Shown here in pieces: positions 34,260 through 40,878 of a DNA stretch of 64,000 nucleotides. Made by a program: the position numbers and the translations under genes. The stretch's first letter is position 1. Each line of letters opens with the position of its first letter. Source of the DNA: Paenibacillus chitinolyticus NBRC 15660. GTDB taxonomy: Bacteria; Bacillota; Bacilli; Paenibacillales; NBRC-103111. The stretch spans positions 62,001 through 126,000 of the forward strand of contig NZ_BBJT01000001.1 of the NCBI RefSeq assembly GCF_000739915.1, given 5' to 3'. The notes beneath the pieces were generated by a model. The model was given only the letters and a program-made list of their open reading frames with translations. It had not been told where the DNA came from and made no database searches.

Positions 34260-35369
34260 TTGATTTATGAAGCCTTGGTGAAGCCAATGCTCTTTAGAAT
34301 GGAACCTGAGGAAGCACACGATTTCGTCCTGCGGAATTTGCAGAGAATCCAGCGGCAGCCCGGGCTTCTGTATCTGATCGAGAAGCTGTACGGAGTCAGG
34401 GAGGAGCCCGGTCTGGCCAGCGAACTGCTGGGAATCCGCTTTCCCAGTCCTATCGGCCTTGCTGCGGGTCTGGACAAAGACGCCCGGGCCGTGCCCGCGC
34501 TTTCTTCGATGGGATTCGGGTTTATGGAGGTGGGCAGCGTCACGCCCATCGGTCAAGCGGGCAACGACCGTCCGCGTCTGTTCCGCCTGCCCGACGATGA
34601 AGCCCTCATTAACCGGATGGGGTTTAACAACGGGGGCATTCACGCTATGAAAGAGAGGCTGGAGAGCTGTAACGCTCTTAAAATCCCTTTGGGAATCAAC
34701 ATCGGCAAAAACAAACGGACGCCCAATGAGAAAGCGCATGAAGACTATACGAGGTGTCTCCGTTCCTTGTATCCATACGCGGATTTTTTTATCATCAATC
34801 TGAGTTCGCCCAACACGCCTAGCCTCCGGAAGCTTCAGTACGGGAGCGAGCTCGATGAACTGCTGATCCGCATTGTGGCGGAAACCGAGCGGCTGAATGC
34901 CCGTCACCGGGGAGACAAGCCCGTTTTTGTCAAAATAGCGCCGGATATGGACGGCGGCGAGCTCGAAAACATGATCGGCAAAATCATGAGGCACGGAATA
35001 CCGGGCGTCATAGCGGCCAATACGACCGTGACGCGGGGCGGGCTCACTCATCCCCACAGGGAGGAAACCGGAGGGCTCAGCGGAAAACCGCTGCACTTGA
35101 AATCGACGGAAATCATCCGCAGTATTTATAAACAGAGCGGCGGCACGCTGAAAATCATCGGATCGGGCGGCATCTTCACGGCCCGGGATGTGTACGATAA
35201 AATCCGTGCGGGTGCCTCGCTCGTTGAAATTTACACGTCCTTTATTTATAAAGGACCGAGGATCAACCGGCAGTGCAGCAGCGAGCTGCTCGATTTATTG
35301 AAGCAGGACGGGTTTGCCAGCCTGTCCGAAGCGGTCGGGGCGGATCATGCGGCCGGCAGCGGCGCATGA
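34260..35369 (+). CDS. pyrD: Dihydroorotate dehydrogenase (quinone), class 2
   Basis: 369-residue FMN enzyme oxidising dihydroorotate to orotate in pyrimidine synthesis with quinone as acceptor. The N-terminal helix MEPEEAHDFVLRNL for membrane attachment marks class 2. FMN and catalytic stretches: AAGLDKDARAVPAL, NRMGFNNGG, NLSSPNTPSLR (Ser base), ANTTVTRGGL and GSGGIFTARDVYDKI. TTG 34260 follows AGGGGAGGAAG; an in-frame ATG at 34206 lies upstream of that site. It is a stand-alone gene rather than part of a pyr operon, normal for class 2 enzymes. Confidence 0.95.
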   Translation: MIYEALVKPMLFRMEPEEAHDFVLRNLQRIQRQPGLLYLIEKLYGVREEPGLASELLGIRFPSPIGLAAGLDKDARAVPALSSMGFGFMEVGSVTPIGQAGNDRPRLFRLPDDEALINRMGFNNGGIHAMKERLESCNALKIPLGINIGKNKRTPNEKAHEDYTRCLRSLYPYADFFIINLSSPNTPSLRKLQYGSELDELLIRIVAETERLNARHRGDKPVFVKIAPDMDGGELENMIGKIMRHGIPGVIAANTTVTRGGLTHPHREETGGLSGKPLHLKSTEIIRSIYKQSGGTLKIIGSGGIFTARDVYDKIRAGASLVEIYTSFIYKGPRINRQCSSELLDLLKQDGFASLSEAVGADHAAGSGA

Positions 35370-35386
35370 CGGGAACAAGGCAAAAA

Positions 35387-35413
35387 GGCGGGGAATGCTC
35401 CCCGCCTTTTTTT
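35387..35413 (+). terminator. Intrinsic terminator after pyrD
   Basis: GGCGGGGA (35387-35394) and TCCCCGCC (35399-35406) form a perfect stem followed by TTTTTTT; the AAAAA before the left arm makes it usable on the minus strand too. Confidence 0.9.
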
Positions 35414-35417
35414 GCCG

Positions 35418-35891
35418 TCAGATGTTGTTGACCGTCAGTTTGCCGCTGCCGCCGACGGATTTGATTTTGTTGATCAGCGCATTCTGGTTGCTGTTGGAAA
35501 GACGGATACAGCCGTAAGTCGGTCTGAGCGGGTACCACGAAGCGGACGAGTCCGTGGAAGCATCGCCGCCGTGGATCATAAACCCGGACCGGCCGTTATT
35601 CTCGGCGATAAGCGCATTGCCGCTCGTCGGATCAAGATTGACCCGGCTGTACGGGCCGTACGAGGACGTAGGCGTCCCGGCGCCGATGACGGAAGCGGCA
35701 TACTCGCCGGTAGGCGTATCGGCATTCGTCATCTTCCAGTTGGCGTGATTATTGTTGTTGGCGGGATCGTTCGATCCGCGTCCCAGCGCTTCGACCGGAC
35801 CGAAGACAAGCGCTCCGCTTCCGTCGTACATTTTCAAGGTTCCTTTGTTGTCGCGGTTGGCAGAGAAATTAGCAATAATATGGTAACTCAT
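35418..35891 (-). CDS. L,D-transpeptidase-like (YkuD fold) protein without signal peptide
   Basis: 157 residues. GRSGFMIHGGDAS followed by PTYGCIRLSN is the L,D-transpeptidase active site (His, then Cys in the S/T-x-G-C-I-R motif). These enzymes cross-link peptidoglycan outside the cell, yet the protein starts MSYHIIANFSANRDNKG without a secretion signal. ATG 35891 has GGAGG 8 nt upstream, so the start seems right. Export by an unconventional route, or a role on internalised or spore wall, are possible; similar folds occur in contact-secreted toxins. The gene is convergent with pyrD. Confidence 0.82.
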   Translation of the reverse strand: MSYHIIANFSANRDNKGTLKMYDGSGALVFGPVEALGRGSNDPANNNNHANWKMTNADTPTGEYAASVIGAGTPTSSYGPYSRVNLDPTSGNALIAENNGRSGFMIHGGDASTDSSASWYPLRPTYGCIRLSNSNQNALINKIKSVGGSGKLTVNNI

Positions 35892-36097
35892 ACGATCAGC
35901 CTCCAAATAGAATGTAGACGAGAACCCGATGGAGCCGCAGCGGGAAGGAAGGACTCCTCCTCCGTTTTCCGCCGCCTCGTTTTCCCTCTCATCTATGTAG
36001 GTAAAAGGGGGGCCGTTTTAACAACCGGAACTAAAAAAATCTCCTTCGGAAAGGAGATTTTTCTGAAACTTAGCCGCTCGCCGGGGTGACGCTTTCG

Positions 36098-36352
36098 TCA
36101 GGTCTTGTCCGAGTCTGCGCCGCAAGAAGGAGGAACGTCATCGCTTTGTTTGACCAACGCGATAAAGTCCGTCACGATGCTTTGGACGGCATCTTCGCGC
36201 GACATCCGGATGTAACGGCTGATTTTCAGAATATCGTCTTCGAAAACTTGCAGCAGCCGGAGCATGGCTTCGGGATCTCCGTCCTTGCTTAGCCTGACGA
36301 GATGGAGGAATTCTTCGTCTGAGATAGGAAGCGGAGCATTTTCCTTTTCCAT
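36098..36352 (-). CDS. RsoA-like sigma region 2 protein
   Basis: 84 residues, acidic. DEEFLHLVRLSKDGDPEAMLRLLQVFEDDILKISRYIRM resembles sigma factor region 2 (core-binding helices), as in RsoA of Bacillus subtilis and HTH_16 proteins. It overlaps the end of the region 4 protein by 64 bp, the order sigO-rsoA. RsoA is known to act with SigO as a two-subunit sigma factor. A divergent YvrJ-like gene nearby strengthens this reading. Assigned by motif resemblance only. Confidence 0.65.
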   Translation of the reverse strand: MEKENAPLPISDEEFLHLVRLSKDGDPEAMLRLLQVFEDDILKISRYIRMSREDAVQSIVTDFIALVKQSDDVPPSCGADSDKT

Positions 36353-36651
36353 TTATTCACCGCCTGTTGGGTCATATTGAGGTCCTTGGCGACCTGCGCT
36401 TCCGTCTTATCCTGAATGAAAAGCTCGTGGAGGACGATTCGGCCCGCCCGGGAAGGGAGAGATTGGATCAAGGCGAGCATGTCCAGCCTGCTGTCGGAGC
36501 TTTCGGTAAAGCTCCCGGCCGTAAACGAGTAGGCGTTGTCCGAAACCGCATATTCGCGGTTGCTGATGACGCGGGCTTTATATTGGATACGCCAGCCGAT
36601 CCGGTACACTTCCTTTCTGTATTTCTCCACCAAAGTAGACTGCCGAGACAT
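36289..36651 (-). CDS. SigO-like sigma factor subunit (region 4)
   Basis: 120 residues. The C-terminal half, LPSRAGRIVLHELFIQDKTEAQVAKDLNMTQQAVNKWKRKMLRFL, is a sigma-70 region 4 helix-turn-helix recognising -35 elements; the N-terminal KYRKEVYRIGWRIQYKAR is basic. It is shorter than SigO of Bacillus subtilis and lacks its own region 2, which the overlapping downstream gene seems to supply. Divergent from a YvrJ-like gene across a 165-bp promoter region. An alternative is a phage-type late regulator of the ArpU kind. Confidence 0.65.
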   Translation of the reverse strand: MSRQSTLVEKYRKEVYRIGWRIQYKARVISNREYAVSDNAYSFTAGSFTESSDSRLDMLALIQSLPSRAGRIVLHELFIQDKTEAQVAKDLNMTQQAVNKWKRKMLRFLSQTKNSSISSG

Positions 36652-36697
36652 AAAAAATCACCCCTTCGTCTTTATCTAATAGGGTAATTCCAGCCGG

Positions 36698-36784
36698 TTT
36701 TTTACAACCGAATTTAGAACATATGTTCTTGTTTTTCTCTCTTTATTATACCTTATTTGTTGTAAAAAAGACACGTTTTTTACC
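36698..36784. promoter_or_regulatory. Divergent promoter region with repeated TTTTTTAC motifs and a palindrome
   Basis: TTTTTTACAAC occurs on the plus strand at 36698-36708 and on the minus strand at 36769-36759, facing each other, and TTTTTTACC follows at 36776. Between them is the 14-bp palindrome AGAACATATGTTCT (36716-36729). On the minus strand TATAAT follows the motif by 8 nt. The symmetry suggests recognition elements for the divergent sigO-like and yvrJ-like genes, possibly by the split sigma factor itself. Confidence 0.5.
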
Positions 36785-36816
36785 TATAAAATGAGACCGA
36801 AAGGAGGGAGAAAAGG

Positions 36817-37035
36817 ATGGATCCGAATATCGAGAATCTGGTTTCCCTGGCGACCAATGTCGGCTTTCCGGTTACGCTCTGCTTCGTTTTGCTCCGTTAC
36901 GTTCTGCAGACGATGGGCGAAAAGCTGGATAAGCTGGACAGCTCGCTGAACAAATTGTGCGGGCTGATTAAAGAAATCGATGCCCGGGCCGACCGGGGAC
37001 GCGGCAAAGAGGACAAGAACGGCACCCAGCCGTAA
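36817..37035 (+). CDS. YvrJ-like small membrane protein
   Basis: 72 residues: a short N-terminus, one hydrophobic segment NVGFPVTLCFVLLRYVL, then a coiled-coil-like GEKLDKLDSSLNKLCGLIKEI and a charged tail. The pattern GFP-hydrophobic-LLR followed by KLDKL matches YvrJ proteins, which in Bacillus subtilis lie beside sigO-rsoA. A BhlA/UviB-type holin-like protein is the alternative, as such proteins have the same one-segment plus charged-tail design. AAAGGAGGGAG precedes ATG. Confidence 0.65.
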   Translation: MDPNIENLVSLATNVGFPVTLCFVLLRYVLQTMGEKLDKLDSSLNKLCGLIKEIDARADRGRGKEDKNGTQP

Positions 37036-37069
37036 AAAAAGATGAGCCCGCAGGGACTCACCCGAATGC

Positions 37070-37120
37070 CGAAAACCCCCTGTCCCGTGAGACAGTGGGT
37101 TTCTTTTTGAGGTGCAAAGC
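37070..37120. repeat. Left copy of a 50-bp inverted repeat containing a terminator
   Basis: Hairpin CCCCTGTC/GACAGTGGG followed by TTTCTTTTT terminates the YvrJ-like transcript. The stretch GGGTTTCTTTTTGAGGTG plus CAAA at 37098-37119 is repeated exactly, in inverse orientation, at 37766-37787. About 40 of 50 positions agree over the whole element. Confidence 0.7.
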
Positions 37121-37225
37121 ACTTAATTGACAAATCTTTTGACACTGAAACTGACATGTTGACACATGGATTTATATCCTTGTTTGATTGAGGAAAGAAT
37201 ACCTCTATAAAAGGAGGTTATTATC

Positions 37226-37618
37226 TTGAGGCTAACATTATTGGCAAATTTGGCAAATGTCGTACTTGCCGCTTCTCTGTTTGTATCTGCGCCAATACAT
37301 ACAGGTGCATCTGAACCAGCTCACCGTCTAAACAATCAACCACAATCTTCGTGTGAGGTGCTTCGGGACGCATTCGTGTGGTCTTTATTCAAACCGATTG
37401 GAATCGTTCTTCGACAATATAATGATGAGCGTCAATTCATGGTCGATGATGTCGTTGAGGTTAAACGTTTGAAGCAAGGTCAATATTATTGGGAAACGAC
37501 CTTGAAAGTAACGACCTTCGAAGGACCGCATAACCCTCCTTACCATAAATATATCATTACCTTCACTAACTTGTTTTCGAATGAAGTAAAAGTGAAGAAA
37601 GTCCTGAGAACGGATTAA
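37226..37618 (+). CDS. Secreted DUF3888-like protein
   Basis: 130 residues with signal peptide LLANLANVVLAASLFVSAPIHTGA. The C-terminal TLKVTTFEGPHNPPYHKYIITF is the pattern of DUF3888 proteins as I recall it, which are small exported Bacillota proteins of unknown role. TTG start behind AAGGAGG. The gene is clearly more AT-rich than its surroundings and sits between two inverted terminator copies (37070 and 37764), which suggests acquisition or rearrangement. Confidence 0.7.
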   Translation: MRLTLLANLANVVLAASLFVSAPIHTGASEPAHRLNNQPQSSCEVLRDAFVWSLFKPIGIVLRQYNDERQFMVDDVVEVKRLKQGQYYWETTLKVTTFEGPHNPPYHKYIITFTNLFSNEVKVKKVLRTD

Positions 37619-37763
37619 ACAATAACTAAACTGCCCGTTTGCTTAATTCAATACGGAGCGTTAACAGAGCCTAGTTAAAAAGGAAGCCGAAATTTGAACT
37701 AATCGTTGTTTTTGAATAGAAAAAGATGTGCCAATTGGCATGTCAAATGGAATGGCATTTCAA

Positions 37764-37822
37764 CCTTTTGCACCTCAAAAAGAAACCCCCTGTCCGGCGA
37801 TACAGCGGGTTTCTTTTTTTGT
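37764..37822. repeat. Right copy of the 50-bp inverted repeat, bidirectional terminator
   Basis: CTTTTGCACCTCAAAAAG at 37764 is the inverse of the left copy's end; the hairpin CCCCCTGTC/ATACAGCGGG followed by TTTCTTTTTTT ends the DUF3888 transcript, and on the other strand the same hairpin ends the SgrR-like gene. The region 37619-37763 is AT-rich and holds no gene I can see. Confidence 0.7.
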
Positions 37823-37836
37823 TCCAATGTTGGCCC

Positions 37837-39651
37837 TTATACCGGCCAGACAGCTTTCTGCGAGGAAGGAGATTGAATCCACACCCTTGAGATGTCGATA
37901 AGCCCGAACGAATCCATCTGCTTGCCTTGCAAAGAGTCATGCAAATGGACTTTTTTGATCACATGGCAGCCGAAGAGCAGCCAGTCGTTGTCTTTCAAGG
38001 TTCGCTCGGCTTCCCGGAGCAGCTTCATCCTGGATGGTTCGGGAAATCCGGCGAAACCGTCCAGGATTCGGTCCAGCAGGCCGAGCTGCTCCTCGGTGAG
38101 CAAGTGATGGAGGTAGTTGGAACGGTTCTTGTAGTAGCTGATCAAGCCCCACTCCAGGTCGTCTTCCAGCACTTCTTCCGCCGCAAGCAGGTCCGCTTCG
38201 GCGGCTACCCGGCTGCGCTCGAAATGTTTCATCGGCTGCAGGATGAGCGGGAGCCCGGCCCGCGCGCAGCGGCCCAGGAGCCAGCGGGCTTCTTCCTCTT
38301 CCTCTTTTTTGCTCATAAAAAAGAGCTTGAGTGGCTCGCCCCGGTAGCCGGACTTCCGAAGCAACCGGACGGCTTCTTGGAGTGGCGCAGCCTCGAAGGA
38401 GGCTCCCTCGCTCTCGCTTTGGAGGAAACTGTCCGCCGGAGCGATCCGGTTGCCCTTCAGTTCCGCCACCATCGCGACCCGGTCGAAAATGATCCTCATC
38501 GCTTTGCGGAAATCGGCGTTATGATGGATGCCGGGCTTGCGGAAATTGAACAGCAGGTAGCGGGACCCGGCTACCGGATTGATTAAATTGACCTTGAGCT
38601 CAGTCTGCCCGGATTCCGTGCCGATGGCGGTGACGGAGTCTTTCTCGTTCCCGCTGATCTGATAGCGCCGCTCGTTGGACGTATCTTCCGGCAGCAGCAG
38701 CAGCTCCACACGGTCCAGAAGAGGACGGTGCCCGTAGTAAGCGTCGAAAGCATTCAGCACAAGCAGCCGTTCAGTTTGTTCGGCAATCCGGAACGGTCCC
38801 GTCCCCGTCAGCCTATGAGAGGCGGGATCGAGATCGGCGGGTAGAATCGAAAACTGAACGGAGCTCAGGATATGGGGAAAAAAAAGGCTGCTGCGGCACA
38901 GCTTAAAGGTCAGCGTATACTCGCCGTCCGTTTCGATTTCGCCGATATCTTCGCACAGCCATGCCGAATGGGGCAGCCGTTTCAGCCTCCGCACGGTGAA
39001 CAGCACGTCCTGAACCGTCAGGCTGCGGCCGTGATGAAAGCGGACTCCCTTGCGCAGGAAAAAGGTCCAGCGTGTGCAGTCGTCGCTGCTCTGCCAGGCA
39101 TGGGCCAGGCCGGGAACGAACCGGCCTTCGGCGGGTTCGTACGCGATCAGTCGGCTGCATACTTGGCTGATCAGATAGGACTCGAACGTGGTGAAAATAT
39201 AAGCGGGATCGTGGGTCTCCAACCGCTTGTTATGCGTAACCCTGAGCACATCGAGAAGAACTCCGCCGCTTTCCTCGACCTGAAAGCCGAGGTGCGAATC
39301 CAGCATCGTTCTCAGCCGGTGTTTCAGAGAAACAGGCAACGCGTCCATCGACAGTAGGTCGATCGCTTCTTTCAGCTTGCCTTTGTTCATCAGCTCACGG
39401 AATAGGGGAAATACAGCGTCTTCCGGTTCTTTCAGCAGCGTCAGGCGGGAAGAGTTGCCGCGTCCCCTCCCGGGCTGCCAGCGTATGTACTGCTCGTCCT
39501 CCAGCTTTCTGAGGATGAATTTCACATTGCGGGAAGAACAGCACAGCAGGTCTGCCAGCCGCTCGATGGTAACGGGAAACGACCCGTCTTCGGACTTTTC
39601 CGATCCGGCCAGCAGCGGATAGAAGCGCAGAAAATGCTCGGTTATGTTCAT
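37837..39651 (-). CDS. SgrR-like regulator: winged helix plus peptide-binding-protein domain
   Basis: 604 residues. Residues 1-110 form an SgrR-type N-terminal DNA-binding domain (IERLADLLCCSSRNVKFILRKLEDEQYIRW). Residues about 160-480 are a family 5 extracytoplasmic binding protein fold (SSDDCTRWTFFLRKGVRFHHGRSLTVQDVLF) kept inside the cell as a ligand-sensing domain. SgrR of Escherichia coli responds to sugar-phosphate stress; paralogues in Paenibacillus are common and their ligands unknown. The gene is transcribed away from the small XRE regulator. Start ATG 39651 fits the family N-terminus; the ribosome site GGAGTCC is weak. Confidence 0.88.
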   Translation of the reverse strand: MNITEHFLRFYPLLAGSEKSEDGSFPVTIERLADLLCCSSRNVKFILRKLEDEQYIRWQPGRGRGNSSRLTLLKEPEDAVFPLFRELMNKGKLKEAIDLLSMDALPVSLKHRLRTMLDSHLGFQVEESGGVLLDVLRVTHNKRLETHDPAYIFTTFESYLISQVCSRLIAYEPAEGRFVPGLAHAWQSSDDCTRWTFFLRKGVRFHHGRSLTVQDVLFTVRRLKRLPHSAWLCEDIGEIETDGEYTLTFKLCRSSLFFPHILSSVQFSILPADLDPASHRLTGTGPFRIAEQTERLLVLNAFDAYYGHRPLLDRVELLLLPEDTSNERRYQISGNEKDSVTAIGTESGQTELKVNLINPVAGSRYLLFNFRKPGIHHNADFRKAMRIIFDRVAMVAELKGNRIAPADSFLQSESEGASFEAAPLQEAVRLLRKSGYRGEPLKLFFMSKKEEEEEARWLLGRCARAGLPLILQPMKHFERSRVAAEADLLAAEEVLEDDLEWGLISYYKNRSNYLHHLLTEEQLGLLDRILDGFAGFPEPSRMKLLREAERTLKDNDWLLFGCHVIKKVHLHDSLQGKQMDSFGLIDISRVWIQSPSSQKAVWPV

Positions 39652-39834
39652 GGCGGACTCCTTTTATACAAAGGTGAAAAACGTCATAGATTCTCATTCC
39701 ATACTTTCTCCTTTTGCACTTCATTATACAGGATTACTCAGCTCGGTTGGTTCGGAAATCGGGTTTTGGATCGGTAGAAGTTTAAAGCCGGGAGGGAAAA
39801 CGTCATCTTCTCAGCAAAACCTGCATATGATATA

Positions 39835-39869
39835 TTAGGTAATACCTAAATAATTAAGGCGACGCCTAA
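39835..39869 (+). promoter_or_regulatory. Two tandem palindromic operators before the XRE regulator
   Basis: TTAGGTAATACCTAA (39835-39849) is a perfect 15-bp palindrome, and TTAAGGCGACGCCTAA (39854-39869) is the same pattern with one inserted base. Centres are about 20 bp apart, two helical turns. The placement just ahead of a Cro/C1-type gene suggests autoregulation and possibly control of the divergent SgrR-like gene. Confidence 0.65.
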
Positions 39870-39881
39870 TATGTGCTAGGG

Positions 39882-40130
39882 GTGAGTGTTCTGCTGATCT
39901 GGATGTTAAGGAAAATCATGGCGGAAAGAGGGCTGTGGACCGGTGCGGCGCTTGCGCGCCTTCTGAAAGAAAAGGCCGGTTACGACTTGTCGGCTCCTTC
40001 AATCTCTGCTCTTCTGAATGAATCGCCCAAACAGATGAAAGCGGACACGCTTGACGCCTTGTGTACCGCGCTCGATTGCACGCCGGGAGATTTGTGGGTT
40101 CATAAGCCGTCCGGCAGAAAAGGCGCATAA
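39882..40130 (+). CDS. Small Cro/C1-type (XRE) helix-turn-helix regulator
   Basis: About 82 residues. IMAERGLWTGAALARLLKEKAG, then SAPSISALLNESPKQMKADTLDALCTALDCTPGDLW, is the compact HTH_26-type domain seen in Yozg-like regulators. Start is uncertain: GTG 39873, GTG 39882 and ATG 39903 are in frame; none has an ideal ribosome site, and the family N-terminus (about 11 residues before MAERG) favours 39882. Twin palindromes lie immediately upstream. Confidence 0.85.
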   Translation: MSVLLIWMLRKIMAERGLWTGAALARLLKEKAGYDLSAPSISALLNESPKQMKADTLDALCTALDCTPGDLWVHKPSGRKGA

Positions 40131-40160
40131 GCCGGCAGTATTCAGAAGGAGATGAAGTCA

Positions 40161-40679
40161 ATGGCCGTGAAAACGATCCTTCCTTTCGGAGATCCGATGC
40201 TAAGGAAAGAAGCGAAGCCCGTTACGGAAGTTAACGCGAGAGTGCTCAAATTGCTGGATGATATGACGGATACGCTGTACGCCGAGGAAGGAAGGGCGGG
40301 ATTGGCCGCTCCTCAGGTGGGCATCCTGCGCCGTGTCATTGTCATGGACTGCGGGGAGGGCCTTATCGAGCTGATTAACCCCGAGATCGTGGACATGAGC
40401 GGAGAACAGACCGGCCCTGAGGCGTGTTTGTCTTATCCGGGCTATGCGGGAATCGTGAAGAGAGCGGAATATGTCAAGATCACGACGCTCGACCGGAGCG
40501 GGAACACGATTGAGCTGGAAGGGGAAGGCTACCTGGCGCGCTGTATCCAGCACGAGATGGACCACCTGAACGGCATTCTTTTCGTGGACCGTGTCGTCCG
40601 GAACGGTTTTTATCAGGAACAGACGGGGCAGCCCGCGGATCTTGCCGAGGTTATCCGTCTTACGAACCGGAAGTTTTAA
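40161..40679 (+). CDS. def: Peptide deformylase
   Basis: 172-residue metalloenzyme removing the formyl group from nascent protein N-termini. All three motifs are present: GLAAPQVG, EACLSYPG (variant of EGCLS with Ala at the second position) and QHEMDHLNG with the metal-binding His pair. ATG 40161 has AGAAGGAG at good spacing; ATG 40152 abuts it. A terminator follows. The short type without insertions resembles YkrB-like Def. Confidence 0.95.
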   Translation: MAVKTILPFGDPMLRKEAKPVTEVNARVLKLLDDMTDTLYAEEGRAGLAAPQVGILRRVIVMDCGEGLIELINPEIVDMSGEQTGPEACLSYPGYAGIVKRAEYVKITTLDRSGNTIELEGEGYLARCIQHEMDHLNGILFVDRVVRNGFYQEQTGQPADLAEVIRLTNRKF

Positions 40680-40696
40680 GCTGTGCTTACCAGAAA

Positions 40697-40733
40697 GGCA
40701 GCCGGGAACTCAGGTTCCGGGCTGCTTTTTTTA
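40697..40733 (+). terminator. Intrinsic terminator after def
   Basis: GCAGCCGGGAAC and GTTCCGGGCTGC form a stem with TCAG loop followed by TTTTTTT. Confidence 0.9.
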
Positions 40734-40878
40734 GAGGAAGAAGAAGCCAGATCGGTCTTGTCCATCGATTGACGAGGTTCTGTCCGGATAAAAAAATCGG
40801 GTCTTCCGTCATTTTTGTCAGAAAAAGCGCCTTCCCCGAGTCTGTATGACAGGTCAACTTTTTTGCGAGGTGCTTATC

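Noticed and set aside
33989-34270. 93-codon plus-strand frame before pyrD
   Set aside because: Poor codon use, no ribosome site, no family features, overlaps the pyrD start.
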